Shown here one piece after another: positions 1 through 7,615 of a stretch of DNA of 15,102 nucleotides. The stretch comes from an uncultured Elusimicrobia bacterium (GTDB taxonomy: Bacteria > RUG730). The stretch lies in the NCBI GenBank assembly GCA_900321865.1, contig ONXP01000070.1, positions 1 to 15,102 on the forward strand, written 5' to 3'. The notes below the pieces were generated by a model. It was not told where the DNA came from and made no database searches. It was given only the letters and a program-made list of their open reading frames with translations. The position numbers were made by a program, and so were the translations under genes. Position 1 is the stretch's first letter. Every line of letters begins with the position of its first letter.

Positions 1-414
1 ATATTAATAGGAGAAGTAGAAGATGTAAGCACTAAGGAGGAATTTGCACATGAAAAACTTTCTCCAGTACTTGCAATGTATAGAGCAAAAAATTTTGAAG
101 AAGCTTTGGACAAGGCAGAACACTTAATAACAGATGGAGGATATGGGCATACATCATCCTTATATATAGATGAAAATAAACAAAAAGAAAAACTAGAAGA
201 GTTTTACTTAAAAATGAAAACATGTAGAATACTAATAAACACACCATCATCACAAGGAGGAATTGGAGATATTTACAATTTTCAATTAGCACCATCATTA
301 ACACTCCGGATGTGGTTCTTGGGGTGGAAATTCAGTATCAGAAAATGTTGGAGTAAAACATTTATTAAATATAAAAACAGTTGCCGAAAGGAGAGAAAAT
401 ATGCTTTGGTTTAG
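1..414 (+). pseudogene. adhE: AdhE, end of the aldehyde dehydrogenase half (5' truncated, frameshifted)
   Basis: Reading frame 1 is open from the first base, so the gene starts left of the window. Its residues match the end of the CoA-acylating acetaldehyde dehydrogenase half of bifunctional AdhE: the stretch containing GGYGHTSSLY and then RILINTPSSQGGIGD and LAPSLTL. In the family LAPSLTL is followed by GCGSWGGNS. Here that continuation lies in frame 2 (from about 308), while frame 1 runs on through unrelated residues to a TAG at 412-414. The simplest explanation is one extra base in the ACTCC at 303-307. If real, about 35 C-terminal residues of this half are replaced and the link to the alcohol dehydrogenase half is lost. 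The extra base is not in a long homopolymer, but an assembly error remains possible. The catalytic cysteine region lies outside the window. Confidence 0.85.
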
Positions 415-1666
415 AGCACCTGAAAAGGTATATATTAAAAGAGGCTGTCTTCCAGTAGCCTTAGAAGAATTAAAAGAAGAAATAAATAGAAAAAGAGTAT
501 TTATAGTAACAGATACTTTCCTTTATAAAAATGGATATACAAAAGTTATAACAGATAAATTAGACGAAATGGGAATAGTGCATACAACATTTTACAATGT
601 AGAACCAGATCCTAGCTTAAAAAGTGCAAAAGAAGGGGCAAAAGAAATGGAAACTTTTGAACCAGATTGCATAATAGCAATTGGTGGAGGCTCTGCAATG
701 GACGCAGCAAAAATAATGTGGGTATTATATGAACATCCAGATGTAGACTTTTTAGATATGGCAATAAGATTTCAAGATATTAGAAAAAGAGTATATAAAT
801 TTCCTAAAATGGGAGAAAAGGCATATTTTATAGCAGTTCCAACATCGGCAGGAACAGGCTCAGAAGTAACACCATTTGCAGTTATAACAGATGAGAGAAC
901 AGGAGTAAAATATCCACTTGCAGATTATGAACTAATGCCAGACATGGCAATAGTAGATAGCAATATGATGATGAATGCACCAAAAGGTTTAACTGCTGCA
1001 TCTGGCATAGATGCAGTAAGCCACTCTTTAGAGGCAATAGCATCAATGATGGCAACAGACTATACAGATGGTTTGGCTTTACGTGCTTTAAAAATGATAT
1101 TTGAGTATTTACCAAGAGCTTACGAAAAAGGAGCAGATGATCCAGAAGCTAGAGAAAAAATGGCAAATGCAGCAACAATGGCAGGAATGGCATTTGCAAA
1201 TGCATTTTTAGGAGTATGCCACTCAATGGCACATAAACTAGGAGCATTTCACCATATACCACATGGAATAGCAAATGCACTATTATTAGATGAAGTATTA
1301 AGATTTAACAGTAGCAATGTGCCAGAAAAAATGGGAACTTTTCCACAATATGAGCATCCACACACATTAGAAAGATATGCAGAAGTTGCAGATTATTTAA
1401 ATTTAGATGGAAACACAAACGAAGAAAAATTAGAAAACTTAATAAAAGCAATTGATGAATTAAAGAAAAAAATAGAAATTAAAGAAACAATTAGAGATTA
1501 TGGAATAGAAGAAAAAGATTTCTTAGATACATTAGACGAAATGAGCCAGCAAGCATTTGATGACCAATGCACAGGCTCAAACCCAAGGTATCCTTTAATT
1601 AGTGAAATAAAGCAAATGTATTTAAATGCTTATTATGGAAAAAATTCTAAAAATGATGCTGTTTAA
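401..1666 (+). CDS. adhE: AdhE, iron-containing alcohol dehydrogenase half
   Basis: This is the C-terminal half of AdhE, which reduces acetaldehyde to ethanol with NADH in fermentation. The frame is open from about 302 and first reads GCGSWGGNS, the end of the aldehyde dehydrogenase half, and then the linker. ATG 401 is an internal Met of normal AdhE (just before LWFRAPEKVY) and was chosen only because it is the first ATG after the frameshift. Counting from it, GGGSAMDAAK is the nucleotide-binding loop, and the iron ligands are Asp204 and His208 (in SGIDAVSHS), His274 and His288 (in IPHG); the family-conserved His278 is also present. At 421 aa this domain looks complete. AAGGAG lies about 7-8 bases before ATG 401, so this half could be made on its own even if the frameshift is real. 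Codons favour GCA, GGA, CCA and ACA, unlike the genes to the right. A strong terminator follows. Confidence 0.9.
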   Translation: MLWFRAPEKVYIKRGCLPVALEELKEEINRKRVFIVTDTFLYKNGYTKVITDKLDEMGIVHTTFYNVEPDPSLKSAKEGAKEMETFEPDCIIAIGGGSAMDAAKIMWVLYEHPDVDFLDMAIRFQDIRKRVYKFPKMGEKAYFIAVPTSAGTGSEVTPFAVITDERTGVKYPLADYELMPDMAIVDSNMMMNAPKGLTAASGIDAVSHSLEAIASMMATDYTDGLALRALKMIFEYLPRAYEKGADDPEAREKMANAATMAGMAFANAFLGVCHSMAHKLGAFHHIPHGIANALLLDEVLRFNSSNVPEKMGTFPQYEHPHTLERYAEVADYLNLDGNTNEEKLENLIKAIDELKKKIEIKETIRDYGIEEKDFLDTLDEMSQQAFDDQCTGSNPRYPLISEIKQMYLNAYYGKNSKNDAV

Positions 1667-1709
1667 AAATTTTATTTGATTTTAGTAACACATTAAAAAA
1701 TAATTTTTT

Positions 1710-1745
1710 AAGAGCTCTAAATTTTATTTTAGGGCTCTTTTTTTT
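1710..1745 (+). terminator. Intrinsic terminator of adhE
   Basis: The arms AAGAGCTCTAAA (1710-1721) and TTTAGGGCTCTT (1728-1739) form a 12-bp stem with one U-G wobble and a 6-base loop. A T-run continues to 1745. It lies 44 bases after the adhE stop and ends that transcript before mutL. Confidence 0.9.
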
Positions 1746-1946
1746 ATTTTATAGTAAGTTAAATTTTGATAAAAATAAACTTGTTAGACAATGAATTTAG
1801 AAGTTTTTAATTTCACAATTTATAAATTTAAAATAAAAAAATTTATTCTTGATTTTTTCAAACTTTAAGACAGTTATATATTATAAGATTATTAATCTCT
1901 TAATTTTTTTCTAATCTTTCTGATTTTTTATAAAATAATTTAAATT

Positions 1947-1975
1947 TTTACTTAAAAATATAAATTATTTATATT
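1947..1975 (+). promoter_or_regulatory. Candidate promoter of the mutL operon, in the 347-base gap after adhE
   Basis: TTTACT (1947-1952) and TATATT (1970-1975) are separated by 17 bases and would start RNA near 1982. A second candidate upstream is TTCAAA (1857-1862), 16 bases, TATTAT (1879-1884). Such hexamers are common by chance at this AT content, so both are tentative. Apart from these, the adhE terminator and the hairpin at 1982-2004, the gap 1667-2013 shows no ORF or repeat that I can support. Confidence 0.3.
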
Positions 1976-1981
1976 AAAATA

Positions 1982-2004
1982 AGCTTAATATTTTTTTTTA
2001 AGCT
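1982..2004 (+). promoter_or_regulatory. Hairpin just upstream of the mutL start
   Basis: AGCTTAA (1982-1988) and TTAAGCT (1998-2004) are perfect 7-bp arms around a 9-base T-rich loop. It ends 9 bases before the mutL ATG, where no Shine-Dalgarno sequence is visible. If RNA starts near 1982 it would form the very 5' end of the message. The role is unknown; it could be a stability or translation element. Confidence 0.4.
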
Positions 2005-2013
2005 AAATAAATT

Positions 2014-3939
2014 ATGTCAAAAATTAAATTATTAAACCTAGATACAATAGAAAAGATAGCGGCAGGAGAAGTTATAGATAGGCCTGAGGCATGCATAAAA
2101 GAAATGGTAGAAAATTCTATTGATGCTGGAGCAAAAAATATAACTATAGAAATAGAAAATATGGGTCTTAGTAGTATAAAAATCATAGATGATGGAATTG
2201 GTCTTGACAAAGATGATTTGTTTATGGCAACGAAGCTTCATGCTACTAGCAAAATTTCAAAGATAGAAGACTTGGAAAAAATTAATACATTTGGATTTAG
2301 AGGGGAGGCTCTTGCATCTATTGCTAGAATTTCAAATATGGAAATAAGATCTAGAGTCCTAAAAAATGATTTTGGTTATAAACTAAAAATTAAAGCTGGG
2401 AATATAGATAAAGATGCAGAAAAACAAGGGATGCCTTTTGGAACACAGATATTTATAAAGGATTTATTTTTTAATGTTCCTGCTAGAAAAAAATTTTTAA
2501 GATCTAAAAATGTAGAGAATTCAAAAATTATTGATACTATTGAAAAAATAGCTATCAGTTATGATGAAATAAATTTTATTTTAAAAATAGATGGAAAAAT
2601 AAAGTTAAATATCTTTTCTAAAGAAGGAAAACTTTTTAGGATAAAAGAAATTTTTGGAAAAGAATTGGGAAATGAACTTTTACCATTTGAATTTCAAAAT
2701 GAATCTTTTCACATTTTTGGATATACTTCGACTAGTGAATATAGAAGTAGTAAAAAAAATAATTATTATGTTTTTGTAAACAAAAGAATAATTAACTCAA
2801 AAATAATTAATATTGCTATAAACAATGCATATAAAGAAAGTTTAGTCGGGGCTTTTTGTCCTATAACTTTTTTATTTTTAGAAATGAGTGGAGAATATTT
2901 TGATTGTAATATTCATCCTAGGAAATTAGATGTAAGATTTATGAATGAGGCTGCTATTTTTTCAATAGTATCAGAAACTATAAAAAATACTTTGAGAAAT
3001 AATGATATTCAAAATGTAATAGAAAATACTGTTAAAATAGCAGAAGAACGAGAAAATAACAATCAAAATATTGAAGAAATTGACGAAAAACAGAAATATA
3101 TAACTAATAAAAATAATAATAAAAACTTAAAATTAGACATTTTCAGTGAAAGAAATTTTAAAAACTATAAAACCAAAATTTATTTTTCTAATGAATATAG
3201 AGAAAAATATTTAAAATCTTGGCAAAACTTAAATGCTATGTTTAGCAATGTGGATTTGAAAAAAGAAGAAAAATTAAAAATTTCTGAAACTAAAATTATT
3301 GAAACTAAAAATATAAAAAATGAGTTTTTGTTTGAGGAAAAAGAAAAAAAAGAATTTTTGAAAGTTATAGGATTCTTTCCAGAAAAATATATTTTAGCCT
3401 ATAATAAATCCAACGATTTAATTTTGATAGATGAGCATGCAGCTGATGAAAGAATAAATTACGAAAAACTTTTAGATGATTTTAAAAATCAAAAAATATT
3501 ATCAAAAGGGCTTCTTTTTCCTTTGGAGATAGAAATGCCTTTTTCGATAATGGATAAATATAAAAATTTAGATATTTATAAAAAGGTAGAGTCTTTTGGT
3601 TATTTTTTAGAGCCTTTTGGTAAAAATATTATAAAAATAAATGCAGTTCCCAATATTTTAGATAGTGGAAAAGAAAAAGAAGCTACATTGGAAATTTTAG
3701 AAATATTTTCTGACAATATAAATTTTGATAAAATTCCAAATGTGATTATAGAAAAAATTATGATGATTTCTTGTAAAAATTCTATAAAGGCTAAAACTAT
3801 TCTTTCAAAAGAAGAGATGGAAAATTTAATAAAAAAACTTTTTTTAACAAAAAATCCTTATCATTGTCCGCATGGAAGGCCTACTATGATTAGTTTTTCA
3901 CAAAAAGAAATGGATAAAAAATTTTTTAGAATAATATGA
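2014..3939 (+). CDS. mutL: DNA mismatch repair protein MutL (endonuclease-type)
   Basis: MutL couples mismatch recognition by MutS to strand removal. The start fits the family exactly (IKLL...IAAGEVIDRP), although no Shine-Dalgarno sequence precedes it. The N-terminal GHKL ATPase is intact: Glu30 and Asn34 in KEMVENSIDAG, then DDGIGL and TFGFRGEALASI, the ATP lid. The middle (roughly 340-450) is a Lys/Asn-rich linker of low complexity. The C-terminal domain carries the metal-dependent nicking site: DEHAADERINYE at 473-484 (family DQHAxxExxxxE with Gln changed to Glu), a Cys587 motif SCKNSIKA, and CPHGRP at 618-623. This is the nicking type of MutL found in bacteria that lack MutH. At 641 aa it has normal length. 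It is first in an operon and its TGA overlaps the miaA ATG by four bases. No mutS is in the window. Confidence 0.97.
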   Translation: MSKIKLLNLDTIEKIAAGEVIDRPEACIKEMVENSIDAGAKNITIEIENMGLSSIKIIDDGIGLDKDDLFMATKLHATSKISKIEDLEKINTFGFRGEALASIARISNMEIRSRVLKNDFGYKLKIKAGNIDKDAEKQGMPFGTQIFIKDLFFNVPARKKFLRSKNVENSKIIDTIEKIAISYDEINFILKIDGKIKLNIFSKEGKLFRIKEIFGKELGNELLPFEFQNESFHIFGYTSTSEYRSSKKNNYYVFVNKRIINSKIINIAINNAYKESLVGAFCPITFLFLEMSGEYFDCNIHPRKLDVRFMNEAAIFSIVSETIKNTLRNNDIQNVIENTVKIAEERENNNQNIEEIDEKQKYITNKNNNKNLKLDIFSERNFKNYKTKIYFSNEYREKYLKSWQNLNAMFSNVDLKKEEKLKISETKIIETKNIKNEFLFEEKEKKEFLKVIGFFPEKYILAYNKSNDLILIDEHAADERINYEKLLDDFKNQKILSKGLLFPLEIEMPFSIMDKYKNLDIYKKVESFGYFLEPFGKNIIKINAVPNILDSGKEKEATLEILEIFSDNINFDKIPNVIIEKIMMISCKNSIKAKTILSKEEMENLIKKLFLTKNPYHCPHGRPTMISFSQKEMDKKFFRII

Positions 3940-4826
3940 AAAAAATTCCAATAACAGTGATTTTAGGACCTACTGCATCAGGAAAAACAGAATATGCTAT
4001 TTGTTTAGCTAAAAAAACGAATTCTATAGTTATTAATGCTGATTCTAGACAAATATATAAAGAAATTTCGATTGGTACAGCAAAACCAAAATTAACCATT
4101 AAAAATGGATCTCTTTTTTTGGGCGATGTGGAACATTTTGGATTTGATTTGATCAGCATTTTTGAAGAAAATAATTTTAATGCGATAGATTTTGCTAATT
4201 ATTTTCATAAATGTATAGAAAAAGCTTTAAATTTGAAAAAAAACATAATTTTAACTGGAGGAACAGGTTTTTATATATCGGCTTGCCTTTTTAATTTTGC
4301 AAAAATTCCAGATATTCCAGATGATATTAGGGAAAATGTTAGACATATTGTTAGAGAAAAAGGAAAAGATTTTTCGTTAAAGTTATTGAGATCGATGGAC
4401 AATGAAACCATTTTAGATGAAAAAAATCCTGTGAAAATTGCTAGAGCTTTGGAAGTTTTTCTTTATACAAAAAAAACTTTAAAATTTTGGCAAGAAAAAA
4501 CTAAAATAGATGAAACGAAATTTGATATTAATTTTTTAGCTTTAGATCTTGAAAGGGAAGCTATCTATGATAGAATAAATAAGAGATTTGATAAAATGAT
4601 AGAAAATGGGCTTATTGTAGAGGCAGAATTTTTGTATAAAAAAGGTTTTAAAGATGAAAAGCTTTTAAAATTTGGAATAGGATATAGTGAAATGATAGAT
4701 TTTTTGACTAAAAAAATATCGCTTTTGGAAGCAAAAACTTTGGCTAAACAGAAAACTCGTAATTATGCAAAAAGACAATTGACCTGGATACGAAGATATA
4801 AAAATATTTCTTGGATAAAAATTTAA
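3936..4826 (+). CDS. miaA: tRNA dimethylallyltransferase MiaA
   Basis: MiaA transfers the dimethylallyl group to N6 of A37 in tRNAs that read codons starting with U, which improves decoding. The P-loop GPTASGKT is at residues 11-18, followed by NADSRQIYKEISIGTAKP (substrate and catalytic Asp region), TGGTGFYI, and a C-terminal RQLTWIRRY that contacts tRNA. Its 296 aa are typical. ATG overlaps the mutL stop (ATGA), which implies translational coupling. A mutL-miaA pair is common across bacteria. Its TAA shares one base with the preferred ybeY ATG. Confidence 0.97.
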   Translation: MKKIPITVILGPTASGKTEYAICLAKKTNSIVINADSRQIYKEISIGTAKPKLTIKNGSLFLGDVEHFGFDLISIFEENNFNAIDFANYFHKCIEKALNLKKNIILTGGTGFYISACLFNFAKIPDIPDDIRENVRHIVREKGKDFSLKLLRSMDNETILDEKNPVKIARALEVFLYTKKTLKFWQEKTKIDETKFDINFLALDLEREAIYDRINKRFDKMIENGLIVEAEFLYKKGFKDEKLLKFGIGYSEMIDFLTKKISLLEAKTLAKQKTRNYAKRQLTWIRRYKNISWIKI

Positions 4827-5311
4827 TGACGTTAAATATTGTTTTTATAAATAAACAAAGAAAATATAAACTAGATTTTGATATTTATAAATCTTTAGTA
4901 ATAGAATTTTTTAAAAATAAAATTTCAAAAAATATTTTTTTAGGAAGAGAAGTTTTTTTATATGTATCATTTTTGTCTAGTAAAAGTATTAAAAGTTTAA
5001 AAAATAGAGTATTTAATTTAAATATAAAAACAGATGTTATATCGCTTCCTATGGATACAGATTTATTGGAAATAGAAAATGATAATGATATTCCAATGAT
5101 ATTTGGGGAAATTTTTATTTGTCCAGAGGTCGCATTTTCCCAATCTAAAAAATTTAATAACAGTTTTAATGAAGAAATGAAACTTTTATTAGTGCACGGC
5201 TTGTTACATTTGATAGGATACGACGATATTTTGGAACAAGACATAAAAATTATGAGACGAGAAGAACAAAAATTTTTAACTATTTTTAAAGAAAAAGAGG
5301 ATTTTAATTAA
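4826..5311 (+). CDS. ybeY: YbeY family endoribonuclease/rRNA maturation protein, divergent active site
   Basis: YbeY is a small zinc protein needed for 16S rRNA 3' end maturation and 70S ribosome quality control. The family signature HGxLHLxGYDH is visible as HGLLHLIGYDD, followed by MRREEQKFL; upstream TDVISLP matches the family TDVLSFP. His124 and His128 are kept, but the third zinc ligand is Asp134 instead of His. The Arg that normally lies before TDV also seems absent (Phe63 by ungapped alignment). The protein may bind metal differently or be weakened. I start it at ATG 4826, which overlaps the miaA TAA as TAATG and gives 161 aa; a TTG at 4811 is in frame but would overlap miaA more. Its stop overlaps nadC in the same TAATG manner. 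Confidence 0.85.
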   Translation: MTLNIVFINKQRKYKLDFDIYKSLVIEFFKNKISKNIFLGREVFLYVSFLSSKSIKSLKNRVFNLNIKTDVISLPMDTDLLEIENDNDIPMIFGEIFICPEVAFSQSKKFNNSFNEEMKLLLVHGLLHLIGYDDILEQDIKIMRREEQKFLTIFKEKEDFN

Positions 5312-6222
5312 TGCAAATAACTAAAGATATTTTATTAAGTGAACGAAATATTTCTAATATAAAAACTTTAATAAAAATTGCTTTAAATGAAGATTTGTTT
5401 TATGGAGATGCTACGACAGAAACAATTTTTCTTGATGATTACAAAAATGATATTAGTTGCAATTTTATATCAAAAGCTGATGGAATAATTTCTGGTCTTA
5501 TAATTTTGCCAATTATTATAGATGTTGCTTTAGAAAATAAATATATAAACAATAAAATAAATTTTATTCCTTTTAAAAATGACGGAGACGAAATAAAAGT
5601 TGGAGAAATTATTGGTAAAATTGAGGGAGAATTGGTTGATATTTTAAAGCTAGAAAGGATTTTTTTAAACTTTTTATCTAGAATGTCAGGAATATCTACA
5701 GAAGTAAAAAAATTAACAAAAATTTTAGAAGGAAAAAGGGCAAAAATTTATGATACTAGAAAAACATTACCAGGATTTAGAATTTTGGACAAATATTCTG
5801 TAAATATTGGTGGAGGGACTAATCATAGACTGAATTTGGGTGAATATTTAATGATAAAAGATAATTATCTTGAAAAAGATTTAAAAAAAGTATTAAAATA
5901 TTTAGAAAAAATAAAAAATATAAATAAAAATGATAGAAAATTAGTAGAAATAGAAATAGATAATGAAGCATATTTTGCCTATGATGAAATTTGGAATGCT
6001 GATATTATTATGCTAGATAATATGAATTTAGAAAAATTGGAAAAATCTATAAAACTTATTCGAAATAAAGAAAAAGAAAAAGGTAAAATTTATGAAATCG
6101 AAATTTCTGGAAATATGTCTATGGAAAAATTAAATAAAGTAAAAGATTTTGATATAGATAGGATATCTTTTGGTTATATTACACATTCTGTAAAATGCTT
6201 TGATATATCACTAGATGTGTAA
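5311..6222 (+). CDS. nadC: Nicotinate-nucleotide pyrophosphorylase (quinolinate phosphoribosyltransferase)
   Basis: NadC converts quinolinate and PRPP to nicotinate mononucleotide, CO2 and PPi in NAD synthesis. Recognisable motifs, in order, are EDLFYGDATTE near the N-terminus, LNFLSRMSGIST, DTRKTLPGFR starting at Asp148, GGGTNHRLNLGEYLMIKDN (quinolinate and PRPP pocket), DIIMLDNM, and a C-terminal barrel end with EISGNMS and DRISFGYITHS, where the family usually has EaSGGI and iSvGalTHS. Its 303 aa are slightly longer than usual. The start overlaps the ybeY stop by one base. The molybdenum-transport protein ModD is a close relative, but no mod genes are nearby. nadA and nadB are not in the window. 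Confidence 0.93.
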   Translation: MQITKDILLSERNISNIKTLIKIALNEDLFYGDATTETIFLDDYKNDISCNFISKADGIISGLIILPIIIDVALENKYINNKINFIPFKNDGDEIKVGEIIGKIEGELVDILKLERIFLNFLSRMSGISTEVKKLTKILEGKRAKIYDTRKTLPGFRILDKYSVNIGGGTNHRLNLGEYLMIKDNYLEKDLKKVLKYLEKIKNINKNDRKLVEIEIDNEAYFAYDEIWNADIIMLDNMNLEKLEKSIKLIRNKEKEKGKIYEIEISGNMSMEKLNKVKDFDIDRISFGYITHSVKCFDISLDV

Positions 6223-6228
6223 AATCTT

Positions 6229-6258
6229 TTGAATAACAATAGTTTTTTAGTTTATAAA
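6229..6258 (+). promoter_or_regulatory. Candidate promoter before the CMD-cupin gene
   Basis: TTGAAT (6229-6234), an 18-base spacer and TATAAA (6253-6258) lie in the 55-base gap after nadC. The predicted RNA start would fall only a couple of bases before the AGGAGG at 6267-6272, so the leader would be very short. Read-through from nadC is the alternative; no terminator is seen between them. Confidence 0.35.
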
Positions 6259-6277
6259 AATTTTTTAGGAGGAAATA

Positions 6278-7519
6278 GTGGTAAAAATTATTTTTTTGGT
6301 TGTTTTTTTTGTTTTTAATATATTTAGCTTTGGCTATTCAAATGATAGGGAGTCTTTTTCCAGAGAAAATTTAGCTAACCGAAATCTTGAAATTTTATTT
6401 AATAAAAATATTCAAGATAATCAAGGGCAAGATAAAGAATTTATGGATATTTTGCAAAAATATATTTTTGGAGAAGTCTTTTATGTTGGAGATCTTGATA
6501 TAAAATTGCGAGAACTTTTAACAATTTCTGTTTTAACTACTTTGCAAACCCTTACTCAATTAAAAGGGCATATAAATGCGGCTCTTGATGCTGGATGTAA
6601 ACCAATTGAAATTAGAGAAGTAATCTATAATTTAGCTCCTATGATAGGTTTTCCTAAGGTTTTAAATGCAATTTATGTTTTTAATGATGTTATAGATAAA
6701 AGAAATTTAACGAAAGATTTAAAAGATTTAAGTAAAGTGAATGAAAGGAATAGATATAAAAAGGGCTCTAAAATTGAACGGTCTCTTTATGGAGATGAAG
6801 CATTCGAAGAATTTAAAAATTTGCCAAATAACATGGGTAAAGATGTTTCTAAATTTTTAACATCTGTTCGTTTTGGAGATTTTTATACTAGAGAAGGAAT
6901 AGATATAAAAACTAGAGAATTAACTTCAATGGTTAGTCTGGTCGCTTTGGGGAATTATATAGAATTAAAAAGTCATATAAACGGAAGTTTAAAAGCAGGG
7001 AATTCTATTGAAAATATCATTGCATCAATTATTCAAGTTATGCCATACATAGGTTTTCCTAATACTTTTGTAAGTTTAAAGCTGGCTAAAAAAGTGATTG
7101 AAGAGTCAAATTTACAATCTCATGAATCGTTTACTCCGCTTTTTGGTATTGGCTATGAAAACGAAAGTTATAGTAAATATTTTAAAGGAAAATCATATTT
7201 AAAGGTTTTATCAAAAGAACAAGTAAACATTGTCAATGTTACATTTGAACCAAAAACTCGAAATAACTGGCATATTCATAATGGTGGAGGGCAAATATTA
7301 TTAGTAACAGACGGCAGGGGCTATTATCAAGAATGGGGAAAACTGCCTATAGAATTAAAAAAAGGGGATGTAGTTAATATTGCTCCAGGGGTAAAGCACT
7401 GGCACGGAGCAGCTCCTGATTCTTGGTTTTCACATATCGCTATAGAAGTACCTAACAAAAATTATTTTACAGAATGGTTAGAACCTGTTTCTGATAAAGA
7501 ATACAAAAAATTACAATAA
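6278..7519 (+). CDS. Exported double carboxymuconolactone decarboxylase-like/cupin protein
   Basis: The start is GTG, chosen because a perfect AGGAGG lies five bases upstream and the N-terminus (MVKIIFLVVFFVFNIF...) is a plausible signal peptide of about 20 residues. There is no lipobox Cys. Two AhpD/CMD-type helical domains follow, near residues 50-130 (with IKLRELLTISVL, GHINAALDAGC, Cys107) and 190-275 (IKTRELTSMVSL, SHINGSLKAG, no Cys). A C-terminal cupin at about 300-395 has WHIH (331-334) and GVKHWHG (His374, His376) as likely metal ligands; the usual Glu of motif 1 appears to be Gln. This architecture is recurrent in anaerobes and is usually annotated as a carboxymuconolactone decarboxylase family/cupin protein. 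The true substrate is unknown, and protocatechuate metabolism is not implied. It lies 55 bases after nadC and before a hairpin-rich leader. Confidence 0.85.
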   Translation: MVKIIFLVVFFVFNIFSFGYSNDRESFSRENLANRNLEILFNKNIQDNQGQDKEFMDILQKYIFGEVFYVGDLDIKLRELLTISVLTTLQTLTQLKGHINAALDAGCKPIEIREVIYNLAPMIGFPKVLNAIYVFNDVIDKRNLTKDLKDLSKVNERNRYKKGSKIERSLYGDEAFEEFKNLPNNMGKDVSKFLTSVRFGDFYTREGIDIKTRELTSMVSLVALGNYIELKSHINGSLKAGNSIENIIASIIQVMPYIGFPNTFVSLKLAKKVIEESNLQSHESFTPLFGIGYENESYSKYFKGKSYLKVLSKEQVNIVNVTFEPKTRNNWHIHNGGGQILLVTDGRGYYQEWGKLPIELKKGDVVNIAPGVKHWHGAAPDSWFSHIAIEVPNKNYFTEWLEPVSDKEYKKLQ

Positions 7520-7543
7520 ATTTTTAATTTTAAAAATAAGCTA

Positions 7544-7610
7544 TTTTTAGAGATTTGTTCCTAAAAATTTTAGGTTCAGATCTCTAAAAAATTATAAATT
7601 TTTTTAGAGG
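7544..7610 (+). promoter_or_regulatory. Mutually exclusive hairpins covering the RBS of the Cys-rich gene
   Basis: Segment A, TTTTTAGAGATTTG (7544-7557), pairs over 14 bp (one U-G) with segment B, CAGATCTCTAAAAA (7577-7590). Inside it CCTAAAA (7560-7566) pairs with TTTTAGG (7568-7574). B can instead pair over 10 bp (7582-7591) with segment C, TTTTTTAGAG (7600-7609), which contains most of the AGAGG Shine-Dalgarno for ATG 7616. A and C are near-identical direct copies. A:B leaves the RBS free and B:C hides it, which is the logic of a translational switch. The A:B hairpin lacks an immediate T-run, so it is not a standard terminator. The pairing is seen in the sequence; the regulation is inferred. 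Confidence 0.55.
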
Positions 7611-7615
7611 AATAA

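Noticed and set aside
882-1115. Minus-strand ORF opposite adhE
   Set aside because: Antisense shadow of a well-recognised gene, no RBS and no recognisable protein.
4811-4826. In-frame TTG at 4811 as start of ybeY
   Set aside because: It overlaps miaA by 16 bases and has no better RBS; ATG 4826 makes a TAATG junction identical to the ybeY-nadC one.
7544-7590. The large hairpin as a plain terminator of the CMD-cupin gene
   Set aside because: The stem is followed by A-rich sequence, not a T-run, on either strand.
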